Positions 50,720 to 63,356 are shown, numbered from the stretch's first letter. The stretch is DNA of 64,000 nt from Ectocarpus siliculosus (GCA_000310025.1 FN649741.1:6814881-6878880), one strand, 5' to 3'. Numbers and translations are program-made. Notes: generated from the letters alone by a model not told the origin.

Positions 50720-52470
50720 TAGTTTCTGCTTTGTCCGAGCAGGAAGGCTCTCCTGTCAACCAGCACACCAGAGCCTGCTGTCACCTACATCCTAGAGACT
50801 GTTGTCGCGTACACGTCGCGTACAACGGATTCCATGGCTACTCGAAGAAAGCAGTAGCAAAGACTCTACAGCACCACTCTGCAGTATGACCTGGAGGAGT
50901 GTATAGAGGAGACTGCTGTGACCTACATTTAGCGTACGACGGGCTCCATGGGCAAGCACCAGAGGAGGCTCTATCAAGTGTGTTACTGCTGAACAAGGTT
51001 CCCCGTTCCGGGAGGTCGGAGCATGCCTCCCGGGGGTGACACAAGTCGGTAAGACCTAACTACACCTGGACTGCTGTGCCGTCTTATTCTTTGGAGGAAG
51101 ACAATCACCATCATGGCGCGTTGACTACGATACACCAACCCGGTACGATCGGGGCAATGCACATTCGTCTCTTCTCACTCTCAGAACGTTACGGAAAATG
51201 ACGTTGCCGAGGTTCCAAACCGCATCGGAAAATACACCCCCCAATAACAAGTGTACTGCTGTTTTCTACCGTAGAACAGTTAATTGGTTAGGCACATCAT
51301 CTGCGTGGCTTGCGATAGCCGCATTTAGCTATGCATGCAATATGAATGCTGCTGTACCACAGCAATACTGCCGAATATTTGGTTTGCACGGTGTAGAGTT
51401 GGGACCGCCTTGTTGTGTGGGCGTCTACATACCACGGGTGAACCTGTGGTGTGACATGCAAGAAAATACGGCCTACCTGGGAGCAGGGTGGCGACACCAT
51501 TATCGACCGAGTGGTTGTGGTACAGTTTGTTGACGCCGTCGGCGAGATAAGGGTGGTCTTTCCGTGGTCCGGTCATGGGCCATCGGATCGTCACCTGACG
51601 ATATGCATCGACGGACCAAGAATAACGGCATGGGACCGGGTTTGGACCGCCGCGGTGGTTCGTCGACGTTACCGTTGGGGGCCCCTTCGACATCTATCGT
51701 ATTGGACGAACGTCCCACTTGTTGACATGGGTCCTTCTTACGTATCGCCGAGACAGGTGGCATATCGTCGGCCTCGCACTGGGACTCTCGTCAACCCTAA
51801 ACGCCCATGCCTTGCGCGCAGCCCAAACTTGCTTGCGCAGGCAGGCCAACCACCCTGAACCATACTCCAACACACCCGACGGTAAACGGGCTCGTCGACG
51901 CAATGATGAGCGGTCTATACTCTCACCGAGAACGGACAGCCGATTCTTAGCGATTTCCTCGGCCTAACCGTTTTCCCTCCGTCGCCTGGCATTAGCGTGC
52001 AAGAGGGAGTCCGGAAACGTATATGTTACCAGGGCATAGGGGCAAGACATTGCTACGGGCAACGTAGCAATGTACGGACAACGTAGGATTCGACAAACGC
52101 GGTTGTACGCCCTCCGAAGAGGTTGACTCATCGTTAGAGGCCTAGGGGTATCGAATCCTCATACCACATGCGAATACGCAGCAACAGGCGAGTTACGTGC
52201 TGGTGTCATCCAGCCACTCCAGTCACAACGTACAAGATCCAGGGGTATCCACACGACAGTTATTTGGTATCCCGATATGTCCCGCTACACGCCCTAGTAC
52301 AAACACAGACATTCCGCCCGCCATTACATGCAAGGTAGTTAAACGGGCAGGCGATCGACTCGAGGGACTCTCTCGCGACCGAATTGATCAAGTGGGCTTC
52401 CAGCGACAACGAATCTGATATTTACTAAACAATACGCATGGGTTCCCTTCTTGTACCGTGTAAGCCTCAC
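50720..52470. other. Unassigned stretch
   Basis: Two similar segments with TACAGCACCACTCTGCAG-type words and TTGTCGCGTACAC/TAGCGTACGAC occur at 50,770-50,960. A perfect hairpin lies at 52,048-52,072. Minus-strand frames at 51,500-51,903 could hold downstream exons of the gene at 52,471-53,057, but no join could be supported. Confidence 0.35.
52048..52072. repeat. Perfect hairpin CATTGCTACG/CGTAGCAATG
   Basis: Ten-base arms with a 5-bp loop, followed by a further ACAACGTAGGA half-copy. Function unknown. Confidence 0.7.
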
Positions 52471-53057
52471 CTCCACCGTTTGCCGCACGAGCCACCTGTC
52501 GATTGGGCATCCCGTATGGGCACCTTAGCTGCCTGAGCACCAAACGAGGCTCAGCTCCCTTGCTCCTACGGGACTGGCTCGTTGCCAACCGTTTCCCTGC
52601 CTTTCCGCACGCTTGCTTCACCGCGTCCGAGACGCCATCCACAGTCATACCCTCCAGTGGAATAGCCCGAAGCTTTTCACCCAATCCCTCGGTGATGTAC
52701 ACCCTAGGATTACCCTAAAAAACAAACGAAGCAACACACGAAACATTGCAGAACGACATGGGCGTTTGGCTTCTGTCCCTTCCACCTAGCTAGGTTTTCA
52801 ACGTTGGGTTAAGCGAACTCCGCCCCTGCTTACCCGATCGCTCCCCAATACAATAAATACTGAGTTCGATTGTTGGACACGTGCATGTCGGGGTAGTCAC
52901 CACCCCATGTCGACTGCAGAACGGTGCCCGGAGATAAAATACGTCGATTTTGGGGGTCTCCATTTCTAGTTTCTACGCCACTGTCGAGGGCAACGAAACC
53001 GAGTTTTGGTGTAGGATCCACCACTGATCTACGTTTTCTTTGTTTTGTTTTTTCCAT
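52471..53057 (-). CDS. Unknown protein, first two exons
   Basis: Exon 1 runs 53,057-52,834 (ATG, MEKTKQRKRRSVVDP; ends in phase 2 at GTAAGC). Exon 2 runs 52,703-52,471 (acceptor CCTAG; donor GTGAGG, phase 1). The join reads YLLYWGAIG-VYITEGLGEKL. The start is Lys/Arg-rich, possibly a nuclear signal, followed by GFVALDSGVETRNG and TWGGDYPDMHVSNNRTQ. Exon 2 continues EGMTVDGVSDAVKQACGKAG and a basic patch. I recognise no family. Later exons should lie to the left but were not found. Without the last donor the frame stops at 52,388. Confidence 0.45.
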
Positions 53058-53499
53058 TGTTTTTCGTGAAGATGTGAGCCTCTGTATACCTACGGTTCTG
53101 CGCATGCCCCCCAGGAAATTGACGTCAGTGGGCGTTCGTTTTTTACACAGTGTCGGACTGGGAATCGAAAAGTTTCCAAGTAAGGAGGCACATTTCGAGA
53201 CTAGAAAGTTTCCGGGAAGCATCATGCTGGTTACTGTTTACAGAATTAAGCGACTTGATGTCAGTAGCAGTGGGGCAACAGTCCTACTATCACACCCAAC
53301 GGACTTCCTCTGTCCGCACACGGGCAGCAGTCCTTAGTGGGGTGCGCTGGGTGGCAGCAGCACGCAGCCTTATGGTAGCGCTCCCACTGCTATGTAGGGT
53401 GTGTGCATGCAAATGCGTGTGCGTGTCTGTGTCGCACCCTGAACCCCGGGACACGAACTCCCACCAGTACGGAGACAGGTAGCTCATGATGAGCCGCGG

Positions 53500-53765
53500 A
53501 GACGGAAGCGCGACCGTTCTTTCGCCTCCGTCCGAGGAGGGGAAAAACAGCCTCTATCTACCGGGGTGCCAAGTCTACATACAAGACGCCCGACTTTTCC
53601 ATCCTTTTCGACCAGCACGTGGTCTATAGAGCACCGATTGACGATTTGTTGGCATGTGACGAACAAGAAAAATAGGGCGCTCTTCACCACACACGTTGCC
53701 TCGGGCCCCGACAGCAGATGACCGTGTCTCACCAGCATTTCTACCCCAAAACCAAACGCGGTTGC
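53500..53765 (-). repeat. Dispersed repeat, copy B (inverted partner at 13,320-13,562)
   Basis: The reverse complement matches sulfatase intron 1 at 13,320-13,562, including TTTTTCTTGTTC, ATCGTCAATCGGTGCTCT, CTCCTCGGACGGAGG and CGGTCGCGCTTC. The open frame over CVVKSALFFLFVTCQQIVNR is kept. Confidence 0.7.
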
Positions 53766-53899
53766 TTGGCGCACACAAGGAGAATGAGGACGAGCAGTCA
53801 GCGAACCACGCAACACCGCCGGGATCGCCAAGACAGCACTACTGGCGGGGTAAGGGAGACATACACGGAGCTAGTGGCGGATGTCATTGTCATAGCTTG

Positions 53900-54780
53900 A
53901 TGTAGCCTAGAGATGTGTGGAGAGGGGTCATCCGTCGATATATGGAGACTAAAGATAATTATACGAACTGGTACCAGTAGACGCGGCGGTTTGTTTACGG
54001 GCTATCCCACACTCTCCAGCTCACTTTTATTTCTTGGCTTCGTGCAGTTCATCCGCCTGGTCTGTATCAATCACCACACAATTCGATTTTTTCAAGCAGC
54101 CACAGCCAGACTGATGGCTGATATGCTTGCACGTTACTATTCTAGTCGACTTGTACGTAATACTTTACACAATTTCATGTATACGTTTTTTCGTACCTTG
54201 CCAGTGACTGCAAACATTGTGGGTATCAATGTACCTACGATGCGGAATTCATACTGGAAGAAAGTGGAGCTGGGTATTTGGAAGCGAATAGATACGAAGG
54301 ACTTTTCTTGTTAGATTAGCTTGCGTGTTATCTTGTATTGTGTTTGTTTTGATTACGTTTCGCTTTATTAGAAAGTGTTTCATGCTGTTGTTCAACAATT
54401 CCTGAAATGTTGTTATGTTGTGTTCGTACACCGTAATGTCTAAATGATCAAAGGACGCTGGAATGTAATTAATGACGTAAAATTCCCGTTTAATTTGCTT
54501 TTTGCGCTAACAAACCTGCACACACTACTTTATTAGGAGCTTTATAGCTAATAGCGATGCGAAAATCTGTGGGCAACCGCATATTTGACCGTCGAAACCG
54601 CAAGGGGGAACACTGAAAATGAAACGTGTCCCTTGCAATTAAGATAATCGATTTCTGTGCACCTTTCATGAAAAACTCCCATACACCCAGCCAGGTGACA
54701 ACGGAAAAATTGGGAATTCCGACAAATTCCGCTGAACCAGAAATCAACACTTCAAAGAGCCAGCCAGCCACATCTATCTG
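53900..54780. other. AT-richer island without a supported gene
   Basis: Base composition drops visibly in GC relative to both sides. A 133-codon plus frame (53,913-54,314) and a 93-codon minus frame (54,771-54,490) have no motif or splice evidence. It could be an old insertion. Confidence 0.35.
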
Positions 54781-55014
54781 CTGAGAGGAGCACGCATGCA
54801 GTCATTCCGTTTTTAGCTCAGCTACCTACCTCTCTTGGATTGCGGAGCTAGCCGGCATTTCGGATCCAGCCGTTGTGCGATACTAATCATCTCCGATAGG
54901 ACTTGAGGAGGACGGACTGTAAAGCTGTAGTAGCATACTGCACTGCGTCTGCTCCTTGCTGCTGCTCTTGGCTGACCGAGGACTTCGAAAATCCCCACAG
55001 GTACGAACAAACTC

Positions 55015-55078
55015 CTTTATGTGTGGTCGAAGGATGGACTGCGCTCCTTTGTGTGTGGTCGAAGGATGGACTACGCTA
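55015..55078 (+). repeat. Two-copy direct repeat
   Basis: TGTGTGGTCGAAGGATGGAC occurs twice with about 34-bp spacing (TTTATGTGTGGTCG... then TTTGTGTGTGGTCG...). Confidence 0.8.
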
Positions 55079-56350
55079 TGTACACCATGCATAACATACT
55101 GCAGCTGCCTTCACCTGTCGCCGCTATTCCACGTCTACCTGTCCATGACACGTGCTGCCAACTGATGCGACAACTGATGCGACGACACCTGGGTACAACA
55201 CGGACACAGGGAGTACTCCCCCTTCCCATACACCGTCAAAATTGCGTACAAACTAGAACAACCTCTTTTTCCTCTCATGCCAAATACAAATGATGTAACA
55301 TACATGAAATGATCGACCCTGTCTTTACTTGTGGTCCACACTGCCTACTAATGGGAGAGAGAGGTAGCCATACCTTCTGCCTACATACGGGCGAGATAGG
55401 TAACCATACCCACTGCATTTAACACACAACCACATGTCGGTGATGAAACCTCAACCACATGCCTCTATCGGCCACCACGTCAGGAGGCAATGATGAGAGA
55501 ATGTTCTCCCGTGCCATTTGCAGATTTAACAGCACGAAATTACACGAAATTACACAAAAAGGTAAGAAAATGGTGAGACCACGCCCGTGTGTCCGCATAT
55601 ACTCCGAAATGTATCCACCCACACATATACATGCCCAAATACATACCCGGTACATACGCGTACCACATTGAAAATACGTTTGAAAACTGAGGGAGATTGC
55701 ATGCCCTACGACTAAAAGGGTGCCACACACAAAACGCCCGACCAGTACCTAACACATATCATCTGCACCTTCCCAACATAACATACATGAGACACACAAG
55801 ACTACCAAACTGTCTTGTTGAGCCTGTTACCTGCAGGGGAGATGTCCCTATATACTGTCTGGGAAATCGTAGACATACAGGTACTTTCTGACGCTATGAA
55901 TCCATTGATTGCTAGACTCATCTGTCTCAGACTATTTTCTATGATAGAGATGGTTTCGTTGTGTCATAATAAGAAAAAAGAAAAAAAAAACAAGACGGAG
56001 AATGGTGACGCATACCTTCGTCATTGCTGTAGGTTCGGTAGCGGGGAGAGGGACCACCTCGAAACGAAACGCTGTGCTGTGTGAATGAATAGCTCGACCA
56101 AAACAGTATCCTTTCTAGGAAGGATGTATTTCCTCGCGTGCATGCACTCCTGTGCCGACTCTCGCCGCCTCCTGTTTCCGTGGGTCCTAGTTGCAACCAC
56201 ACGGCCTCTGTCAGCCGTCACACAACGCGTGGCGTAAACAAACACAGGTGCGGGGAATAGAGATACACAGGTGCTGCTGCGGCACTTTCTGCAGACAAAC
56301 AACCGCAACACGAAACCGATACGAAACGCACGTACGGCATCTACACCGGT

Positions 56351-56571
56351 ATGTATACCGTCGGTGACATAACAAACCACACTCCCTGTTTATCGGCTCG
56401 AGATCTCCAACGACGAACAGAACGCGTAAACCCAACGACGCCTTGTCGGAAAGCTGTAGACGACACGGTTCCCACACCACTACTATCGGCACGACCACTG
56501 TTGTGTTGTGGAGCAATCGAGCATTGTTTGTTGGTCAAGGGTGTGGTATCTTGTGTCATATACGGTATGTA
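56351..56571. mobile_element. Foldback/MITE-like element, copy 4
   Basis: The left end is TATACCGTCGGTGACATAAC. The right end reverse-complemented is CATACCGTATATGACACAAG, followed by ATACCACACCC. The interior, in reverse orientation, repeats the GAACCGT ... CTTTCCGACAA block of the copies at 8,105 and 12,278. There are no coding frames of its own. Confidence 0.7.
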
Positions 56572-57395
56572 TATAGAGTACTACTGTACAGTAGTCCGCA
56601 GGTTGATCCGTGTTACGCGGAACAAAGAAATACGACTGGACCATTTCCTACGCCCGCTTGCTGCACGACTGAGAGGATGCTCAAAGGACACGTTACGTGT
56701 GCGGAAACCTCTCGACCAGACGGCCTCAACGGTGCCGTCCCGGCGCCGCGTCTATGCCTACGGCTGGCTATCTTCTGTACTTGGGCTGGGGGGTATCATC
56801 ATGCAAGGGTACTGCCCACGTGACCCACAGGTTAGTCGCCAGACGCTTTTTCTTCGCAGGTTTATCCAACGGGTGCCAGCCTTCGCCAGATGCTGTACAA
56901 CTTCACAAGCTGCTGTAGACTAAAGTGTCCAGTGTGTGCAGCCCTTCACCCATACATATCTCCTACTTCTGCAGCCGAGTGGAGTCGTCGTTGGGGGCAC
57001 ACACCTCCTCTTCTTGGTTATGACAGAGAGCACCATCACCGCCCGCACTCCCGCTCATGGTGAAGCCGCAGCGAAACGGGGTCTTCTTCCACAGACCGGT
57101 AGACTGCGCGAGACAGACAGTGCTGGCAGCCGCATGCAAGCCGCGGCGGCTGGTGGCACAACAACCAAAATTATTTTTACACGTGTAGTGTCCATCTTCG
57201 CAAACACCGTTTTATGGGGGGGGGGGGTCGTATGCATACCGCACCCCGCTCGTGGATGGCAACTGGATGGCACATGGCTACACCCCACAAAAACACCGCA
57301 CCAAATCCAATCTACTTTGCACGGGCATCGCCCTCAACACTACATTAGCAATCCGCACACGTGGCCTTTCCTGTGGTCATTGTCCCACGCTGCAG

Positions 57396-58772
57396 CCTAC
57401 GGCAAAGGCTGTGCCTACCCACCAAAGACTCGTCGTCATGGACGGTCGACCTGGAAAGCTCATTCAACTAGAGCCTGTGGTCCGGGAGGTCTTGACGAAG
57501 AGGAGACCCTTCAGTAGGGAACTGCACTACGGCCGGCTACGGGTGAGCCTAATGTTAGCTTGCCTTGGTATCTTCATGCCGGTGACAACGGACCTAGAGT
57601 GAGTGCAGTGCTTTGGTTCGACCCCGACGCCAGGTGAAACTAGTAGATCACGACGATTCATCTGGCTGGTCTACACATACATGCAGAGCACCGCATATTG
57701 TAGTTCCTGCGATCCTTTGCGTGAAGCACCGGTTCATGCAGCTATATGTACATAGCCCTTGGAGATCTAAGCACTTCTTTCGCCAAACACATTCGTCCAT
57801 GTCCCGACTACGACTGTACGGGTGCACGCTCTCCCCATCCTCGTGCCGACCTCATGGGATTTACGCCTATGCGCAATGGGTGGAGGAAGTGGGCCTTGCC
57901 AACGTCAGCCACGAAACAAAAACAAACATGAGTGAATGACAGTGACATATTAATACCAAGCGGGCCCTCCGCAAAGATAGCGCTTCTGTCGACGGCCAAA
58001 CCCCTGCGGCGCCGCGGGGAAAGACTGTCCAATCACGACCGTCACGACTGTCATTCTACCTTTAACAATATCAAACACATCGTGGACCGCAAGAGGGGTA
58101 CGACCAGCGGATCTTAAATTCGTCGGTAAGAAGGTGTTCTTTGGCGAGTTGTCTTTTTTTGAGAAGGGAAACAGATAGCGGCAAAAAATTAAACAGCCCG
58201 GTTCTTCTACAAAACTACACCCCTCCTCCATGTTTTCAGTTCTTCCCATGCCTGCCTTTATAACCCGATGCACTGATCACAGATCGACCTGGAATCAGTC
58301 ATGACAGCTCGGAAACATGTACTTGAAGGACCTATGTTGGTCAAAGTCATGGTGTGCTAATTGACGTCGAGGTCGTCGAAAGGATACCAACCTCCTGGGT
58401 GGGGCGCCTCAGGCAGATGATGCCCGTCTCACGCACGTTGATGGCCTACTACACGATCCTTCTACAATTAGTTGTCGATTGAAAGCAACAAGAGGCCACC
58501 AATATCAGAGCGGGACGTTCCGATCAAAGCTATTATAAGTCGATCGAGGGAAATACCTCCAACTAATGGACACACTGCGCCGCCTCGGACTTGACTTTCC
58601 TCTCCTCTCAACAGGCTACGAGGGAACTGCAACGTCTATTCGAGAAACAACGCTATGGCGACCCAGAGAGTCCGCTTGGGTACCAGTCTTCCGACCTCGC
58701 ATGCCGCTGGATGTCGTGCCTTTTCGACGACGTGGGCATCCGCGACGGCACCGTGGACCCCGCCAAACTATG
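57396..58772 (+). CDS. Exons of an unknown gene upstream of the FNIP repeats
   Basis: Exon 57,396-57,542 (acceptor CGCTGCAG, donor GTGAGC, phase 0) encodes PTHQRLVVMDGRPGKLIQLE, then VVREVLTKRRPFSRELHYGR. Exon 58,615-58,772 (acceptor CTCTCAACAG after a pyrimidine tract, donor GTGATG, phase 2) encodes ATRELQRLFEKQRYGDPESP, then CRWMSCLFDDVGIRDGTVDP. Phases agree between the two. The next acceptor (CTATTGCAG at 59,154) leads by phase into the frame of the FNIP repeats. Another frame there (ELILSIAVGQIRESDTSWFI to a stop at 59,400) looks more protein-like, so these exons may belong to a separate gene ending at 59,400. No family recognised. Confidence 0.45.
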
Positions 58773-59154
58773 GTGATGATGAATGCTCCGTATGTCCCTT
58801 TTGGGATGTCTTGTTGATTGTTCCAGCGTAGACGTATCGTTTGTCGGTGCATGCCTCGGTTTTGGCTTATCACACGAATGTCTGCCGTCATGGAACGCAA
58901 AATAATATGACGGTGCCGAGACGGGGTGTGCGACGGAGCTCGGCATTGAGTGGATTGGAGGTTGAAGGATGATGTGGGTGCCTGCGTTACCGGCTTCAAG
59001 CGCTCTTCAAGCCGGTTGTGATTTCGAGAACGTCAAACACTGGTGTTGACATTCGGGAGATTGCACAGCTAAACGGTTCCATTCCAAATGACGACCTTTG
59101 TCCTTCATATCCCGACCTAGCTTACCATCTCCCTCCCTAACCCTCCTATTGCAG

Positions 59155-60602
59155 CTGTTCCCCAGGCTACGGGCGAGCTCATCCTGAGCATCGCCGTCGG
59201 ACAGATCCGGGAGTCCGACACGTCGTGGTTCATCAACACCGCGCAGCTTGTACTCGTGTCGACGACGTTGTGCCGAGATGCGAGAGTGTTCCCGGTGGCG
59301 AAAGCCACAGTAACCCACAGAGGGATGCTGGATCCTCTCCTCAGGAGTACCCTAGGCGACGAAATTTACCAGGGTCGACATACGATAGAGAATTGGTAGA
59401 GTTGCTAACCAAGCTGAAGCCATCGACTGCGGTTGCGATTACTTGGTCGGCATGTACGTCCGCCCCTTCTTTTAACAAGTTCCACGACAACATGCACGGC
59501 GTCAGGATGCTGTCGATTTCCGCGGACTTATGGTCCGCTAGCGGGCAATCACATGTTCGCATGTTGCCGCCGAGTCACTTGCGTGTATTTCGGGACAAGG
59601 ATTTATTCGATTCGCCCATGAACGGAGTGGTGTGGCCGGCCACCGTTGAGGTGATGTCGTTCAGATCCGGCTGCGAGAGCCGCTTCAACCAGCCACTCGA
59701 AAGTATCAGTATGCCTCCTAATTTGAAGCAACTTTCGCTAGAAAGCACATTCAACAGGTCCATCGAAGGTGTGACTTTCGTAGATTCCATCGAGGACATT
59801 CGTCTAGGAGGATGCTTCAACCAGCCAATCGCCGCAGTCCGGTGGCCCAGTAGCTTGCAACGTTTGGCGATTGGTACGTGCTTTGACCAGCCGTTGACCG
59901 GCTATCATTGGCCGGATGCATTGATCGCTCTGACGGCCGGTGATGCGTTTCAGCAGAACCTGCTAGACGTTATCTGGCCTGGTTCGCTGCAGTATCTCAC
60001 CTTGGGGGGTGCGTGGAACGGGGGGCTGAGGCCTCCTGTGGTACTCCCTGCCACGCTCAAGGTCCTACGGATCGGGGGGGAGTTTCAACAGCCCAATACA
60101 CAGCATGCAATTGCCTGAGGGGCTTCAGGAGGTGTCGTTCGCCTTAAAACTTAACCAGAAGGTTGATGCCGTTCATTGGCCCGGGAACTTGCATAGAGTT
60201 GTGTTCCCGAATGATTTCGACGACATGGTTTCCGTAGAACGCGCTAAGTGGCCGTCCACGCTAGAAGCTTTCGAGTTTGGGTCAGGCTGCGGGTGGTGTG
60301 TAAGCGACACCACTTGGCCTACGAGCCTAAAGACGTTGGTGCTTGGGGGTAAGTTCAACACGAAGGTTTACACCTTGCAGTGGCCGCTTGGATTGGAGTC
60401 GCTTGCCTTCGGGGGATCATTCGATCAGTCGATTGACACTCTCGAGTCATGTTGGGCTCCTACCCTGAAGGAGTTGTCGTTTGGCAAACGCTTCCAACAA
60501 CCACTGTCAGGCGTACGTTGGCCGAGAGCTATAGTCGAACTGAGGTTTGACGGGATGTCTACGGGTGACGGTTTTACGTGTGGTTGCAATGAGTCAATTT
60601 AG
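59155..60602 (+). CDS. FNIP/leucine-rich-like repeat protein, frameshifted
   Basis: From about 59,600 to 60,570 the sequence encodes roughly thirteen 23-24-residue repeats of the form F-[ND]-Q-P-[LI]-x-x-V-x-W-P-x-x-L-x-x-L-x-x-G (for example FNQPIAAVRWPSSLQRLAIG, FDQPLTGYHWPDALIALTAG, FQQPLSGVRWPRAIVELRF). This resembles FNIP repeats known from Dictyostelium and large DNA viruses, which form LRR-like scaffolds. The frame changes between 60,088 and 60,105: the first frame ends with a stop at 60,118 and the second continues to 60,602. Removing one base there restores the usual five-residue spacing between Q-P and the next (W/L)-P, so it is a single-base insertion, either real (pseudogene) or a base-call error. 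The N-terminal start is unresolved. The protein likely binds other proteins. Confidence 0.7.
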
Positions 60603-60850
60603 AGATGCATCTTTGACTCGTTGAAAGGATAAACACTTGAAGCGCGCAGTACTATGCGGGGAAATGCCTGGTGGTGGCCAGCTCCATACTTCGTGATGAA
60701 TGATCGTGGTTTTGTAGACCAGGGCACTCGAGCTCGCTCTGGCACGGTGGGGTGAAGAGGTTTACGAATGGCGCCCCGTGCATGTTCCGACGCGGGTTAT
60801 TCCCTGGTTTTCTTTGTGGGACTTCAGTCGTTCGTGTTGTGCCACGTTTG

Positions 60851-61003
60851 TTTCTCGCAGTTGTTTGGCGTTTTCAACCAAAGTATGGAACGACTTATTA
60901 CCATCATCGGGTCCTCATGGGTTTTTCTCTCTCGCAGTTGTTTAGTGTTTTCAATCGAAGTATGGAACGACTTACTACCATCAGCGGGTCCTCCAAGGTT
61001 ATT
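60851..61003 (+). repeat. Two-copy tandem repeat, about 77-bp unit
   Basis: CTCGCAGTTGTTTGGCGTTT ... TATGGAACGACTTATTACCA is repeated as CTCGCAGTTGTTTAGTGTTT ... TATGGAACGACTTACTACCA immediately after, followed by GGGTCCTC in both. Confidence 0.8.
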
Positions 61004-63350
61004 CTCTCCCACAATGGAAGTAACATCCTTGCGGCTGCCTGCTTCATTTACAGTGGTCGTTGCCTGTTGCCATGTTCTCGTATACCGTGTATCGGCAAGA
61101 GCGTCCGCGGGTGTGTTTTCGGTGAGAGGCTTCAACGTGACGACAACCGCGTACGTACATGACCATTTTTGCACGGCCTTCCCAAGTTTCTATTGGTGGC
61201 GTCCAACTTGGTATGGCGACAGTCCTCCCATTTTTCGTCGTGAGACGTATACGACACTTTTCATTGTACGCAGAGTAATAAAATGTACACTTTCAGTATC
61301 GTTTTTCCGTACAACTACAACCATCCAAGGCTACACAGGAGGGGGTTGACACACCGGTGTGTGGACAATAAATATCCAATCCTTGTCGGCAGCTCCTGCG
61401 TACGGCAACGAATAGCACGTATTACAAGTAATTTAGCGGTCGATGTCCCTTGTAAGTACCAAAGCACGTGGTTCAGCCTTGTAGCCGGTCACGAGGAAAA
61501 CTTGACCCACAGCTTCACGCACGAGGTGTTGCGACACGTCATTCCATGTACACTGTTCGTGGCTGCCAACCTCCGTGAGAGGTTGTACCAGCGGACTCCC
61601 GCCTCTTCTTGCACGAGGACGACGACAAGAGTGCCCAGGACAACAAAAGCAATCTTTGGGAAGATGTGGCGCATAGAAACCTCCGTTGACAAGACCCCTC
61701 ACGCATAATTTTTTTTACCACGAGCATAACCTTATTTTTTTCTCGTTTTATCAAAAGAACACACCACACTTATTCCATTCGCCGTACACTGCGACACAAC
61801 CCCAAACAAACACACACATGATCTACGTTATTACCAAAGTTGGGTGCACACGCTCAGCCTAGTTGAACTGCTGCGCAGCGCATCACCGTGCCCGCCCCAA
61901 ATTCTAAAAGGCCAACGGTGCTGTCGTTGGACTCTGCGGTGACGCTTGAGGCGGCAGCAGCAATGGAATCAGCATGATGTACAAGTTGTGGCCATGAACA
62001 AAAGCGGAGAGTCGAGTTATTCGCTGTTGGTACGTACACCAAGGCTGTAAACTGCGACCGGGGCGGCAACTCACGCGCGCTAACCCTCACGCGCGCCCGA
62101 TATCCCTTCGCTGGGGGGGACGCGACCCCGACCATAATGCCATCTGACTAGAGTAGCGTTTCCGGCTGCTACCTGTCCTTGGTAGCTATGATGACCTTCC
62201 GCTTGAAATACGTGCTCTGGGATCTTTACACTTCGTATATACACATTTCCTCCGTCAGTTATGCCTTCAAATACACTGTTTGTTGCAACGTGATGGATCA
62301 TCGCCTTTCTTTGTCATGGGCGGTAAGCATAGCGCAGGTATGCAACCAGTTTACGCGAGGTTGAACGGTAAGGACAGGCGCCGCAGGTGAATGGCTTACG
62401 AGTACCAGCCATGCGCAGTGTTGCATCGCGTTACCCGCTGTGTGCCCCCGAGAAAGAGAGTGACTGCCGAGAGGAAGAAAATGCCGGGTGCCGAACCCAA
62501 AGTGTCCACAACCATGAGTGCGTATGCATACATCTAACAGAGGGAGTTTTGCAATTTCCACCGTCGTTACCCATAGGTACCCACGCCCACGGGTACCCAT
62601 GGCTGCCCATGCGAATACGTAGGCACTAATGGGTACAACACCCAGGGGTACGCATGACCCGCTTTTCGAATCGGCTGTCTTCATCATACTTACTTGCTGA
62701 GATCGATCATGCTATCCTTTGATGATGATCTGTTGCCATCATGGATCCATCCCTATCCTCGAGCAGCAGGAGGTATGTCCACCTTGCATGCAGCCCAAGG
62801 GTTTGACACCGCCATCCACATGCACTCTTCAACCTTGTTGGTGACCGTTGGACGTACAACCATCTTTCTATTTTCTTCAACGCTTGGATGGGACTTATTT
62901 TTTTCTGGCAAGAAATGACAGGATCCTTTCAGATGCCTGCAACTTTGGGGTCGCGATGGGAGGCATGAACATTGTCAATGGTTGAAGATCACAATGATAC
63001 AATAAAATGCAATGTAGCATAATGGATGAACGCGACACAGCCTGTGCATGCCAATATTCAATAAACTTAAACCATTGGTGTGAGAAAGACGAATTAATTT
63101 TAGACTACTGTAGGCCAGCTGTCTAACGATTAATATAGCTTTACTGAATACAATATGTTGGAGGGCTCTCCACCTCCCAGCCGTGACAGCGCTGATGACA
63201 GTGATCTCCGGGGCCGGACCCTCCCCATGCTGATGGTATTTCTGTAAATGGTGCTACAGGTGACCCGACTGGATTTGAACCCTGCGTGAACCCTGCGTGT
63301 ACCTTGTGTAAGAACGACTGATACATTTATGGTGCCCTTTTGTCATAAAA
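61004..63350. other. Unassigned right-hand stretch
   Basis: Open frames at 61,283-61,708 (plus) and 62,135-61,854 (minus) have plausible composition but no splice or family support. About 62,560-62,660 carries several GGTACCC/GGGTAC words (AGGTACCCACG, CGGGTACCCATGG, GGGTACAAC). Confidence 0.35.
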
Positions 63351-63356
63351 AGTGTC

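Noticed and set aside
53913-54314. 133-codon frame in the AT-richer island as a transferred gene
   Set aside because: No recognisable motif and no splice or start context; AT-richness alone is not evidence of transfer.
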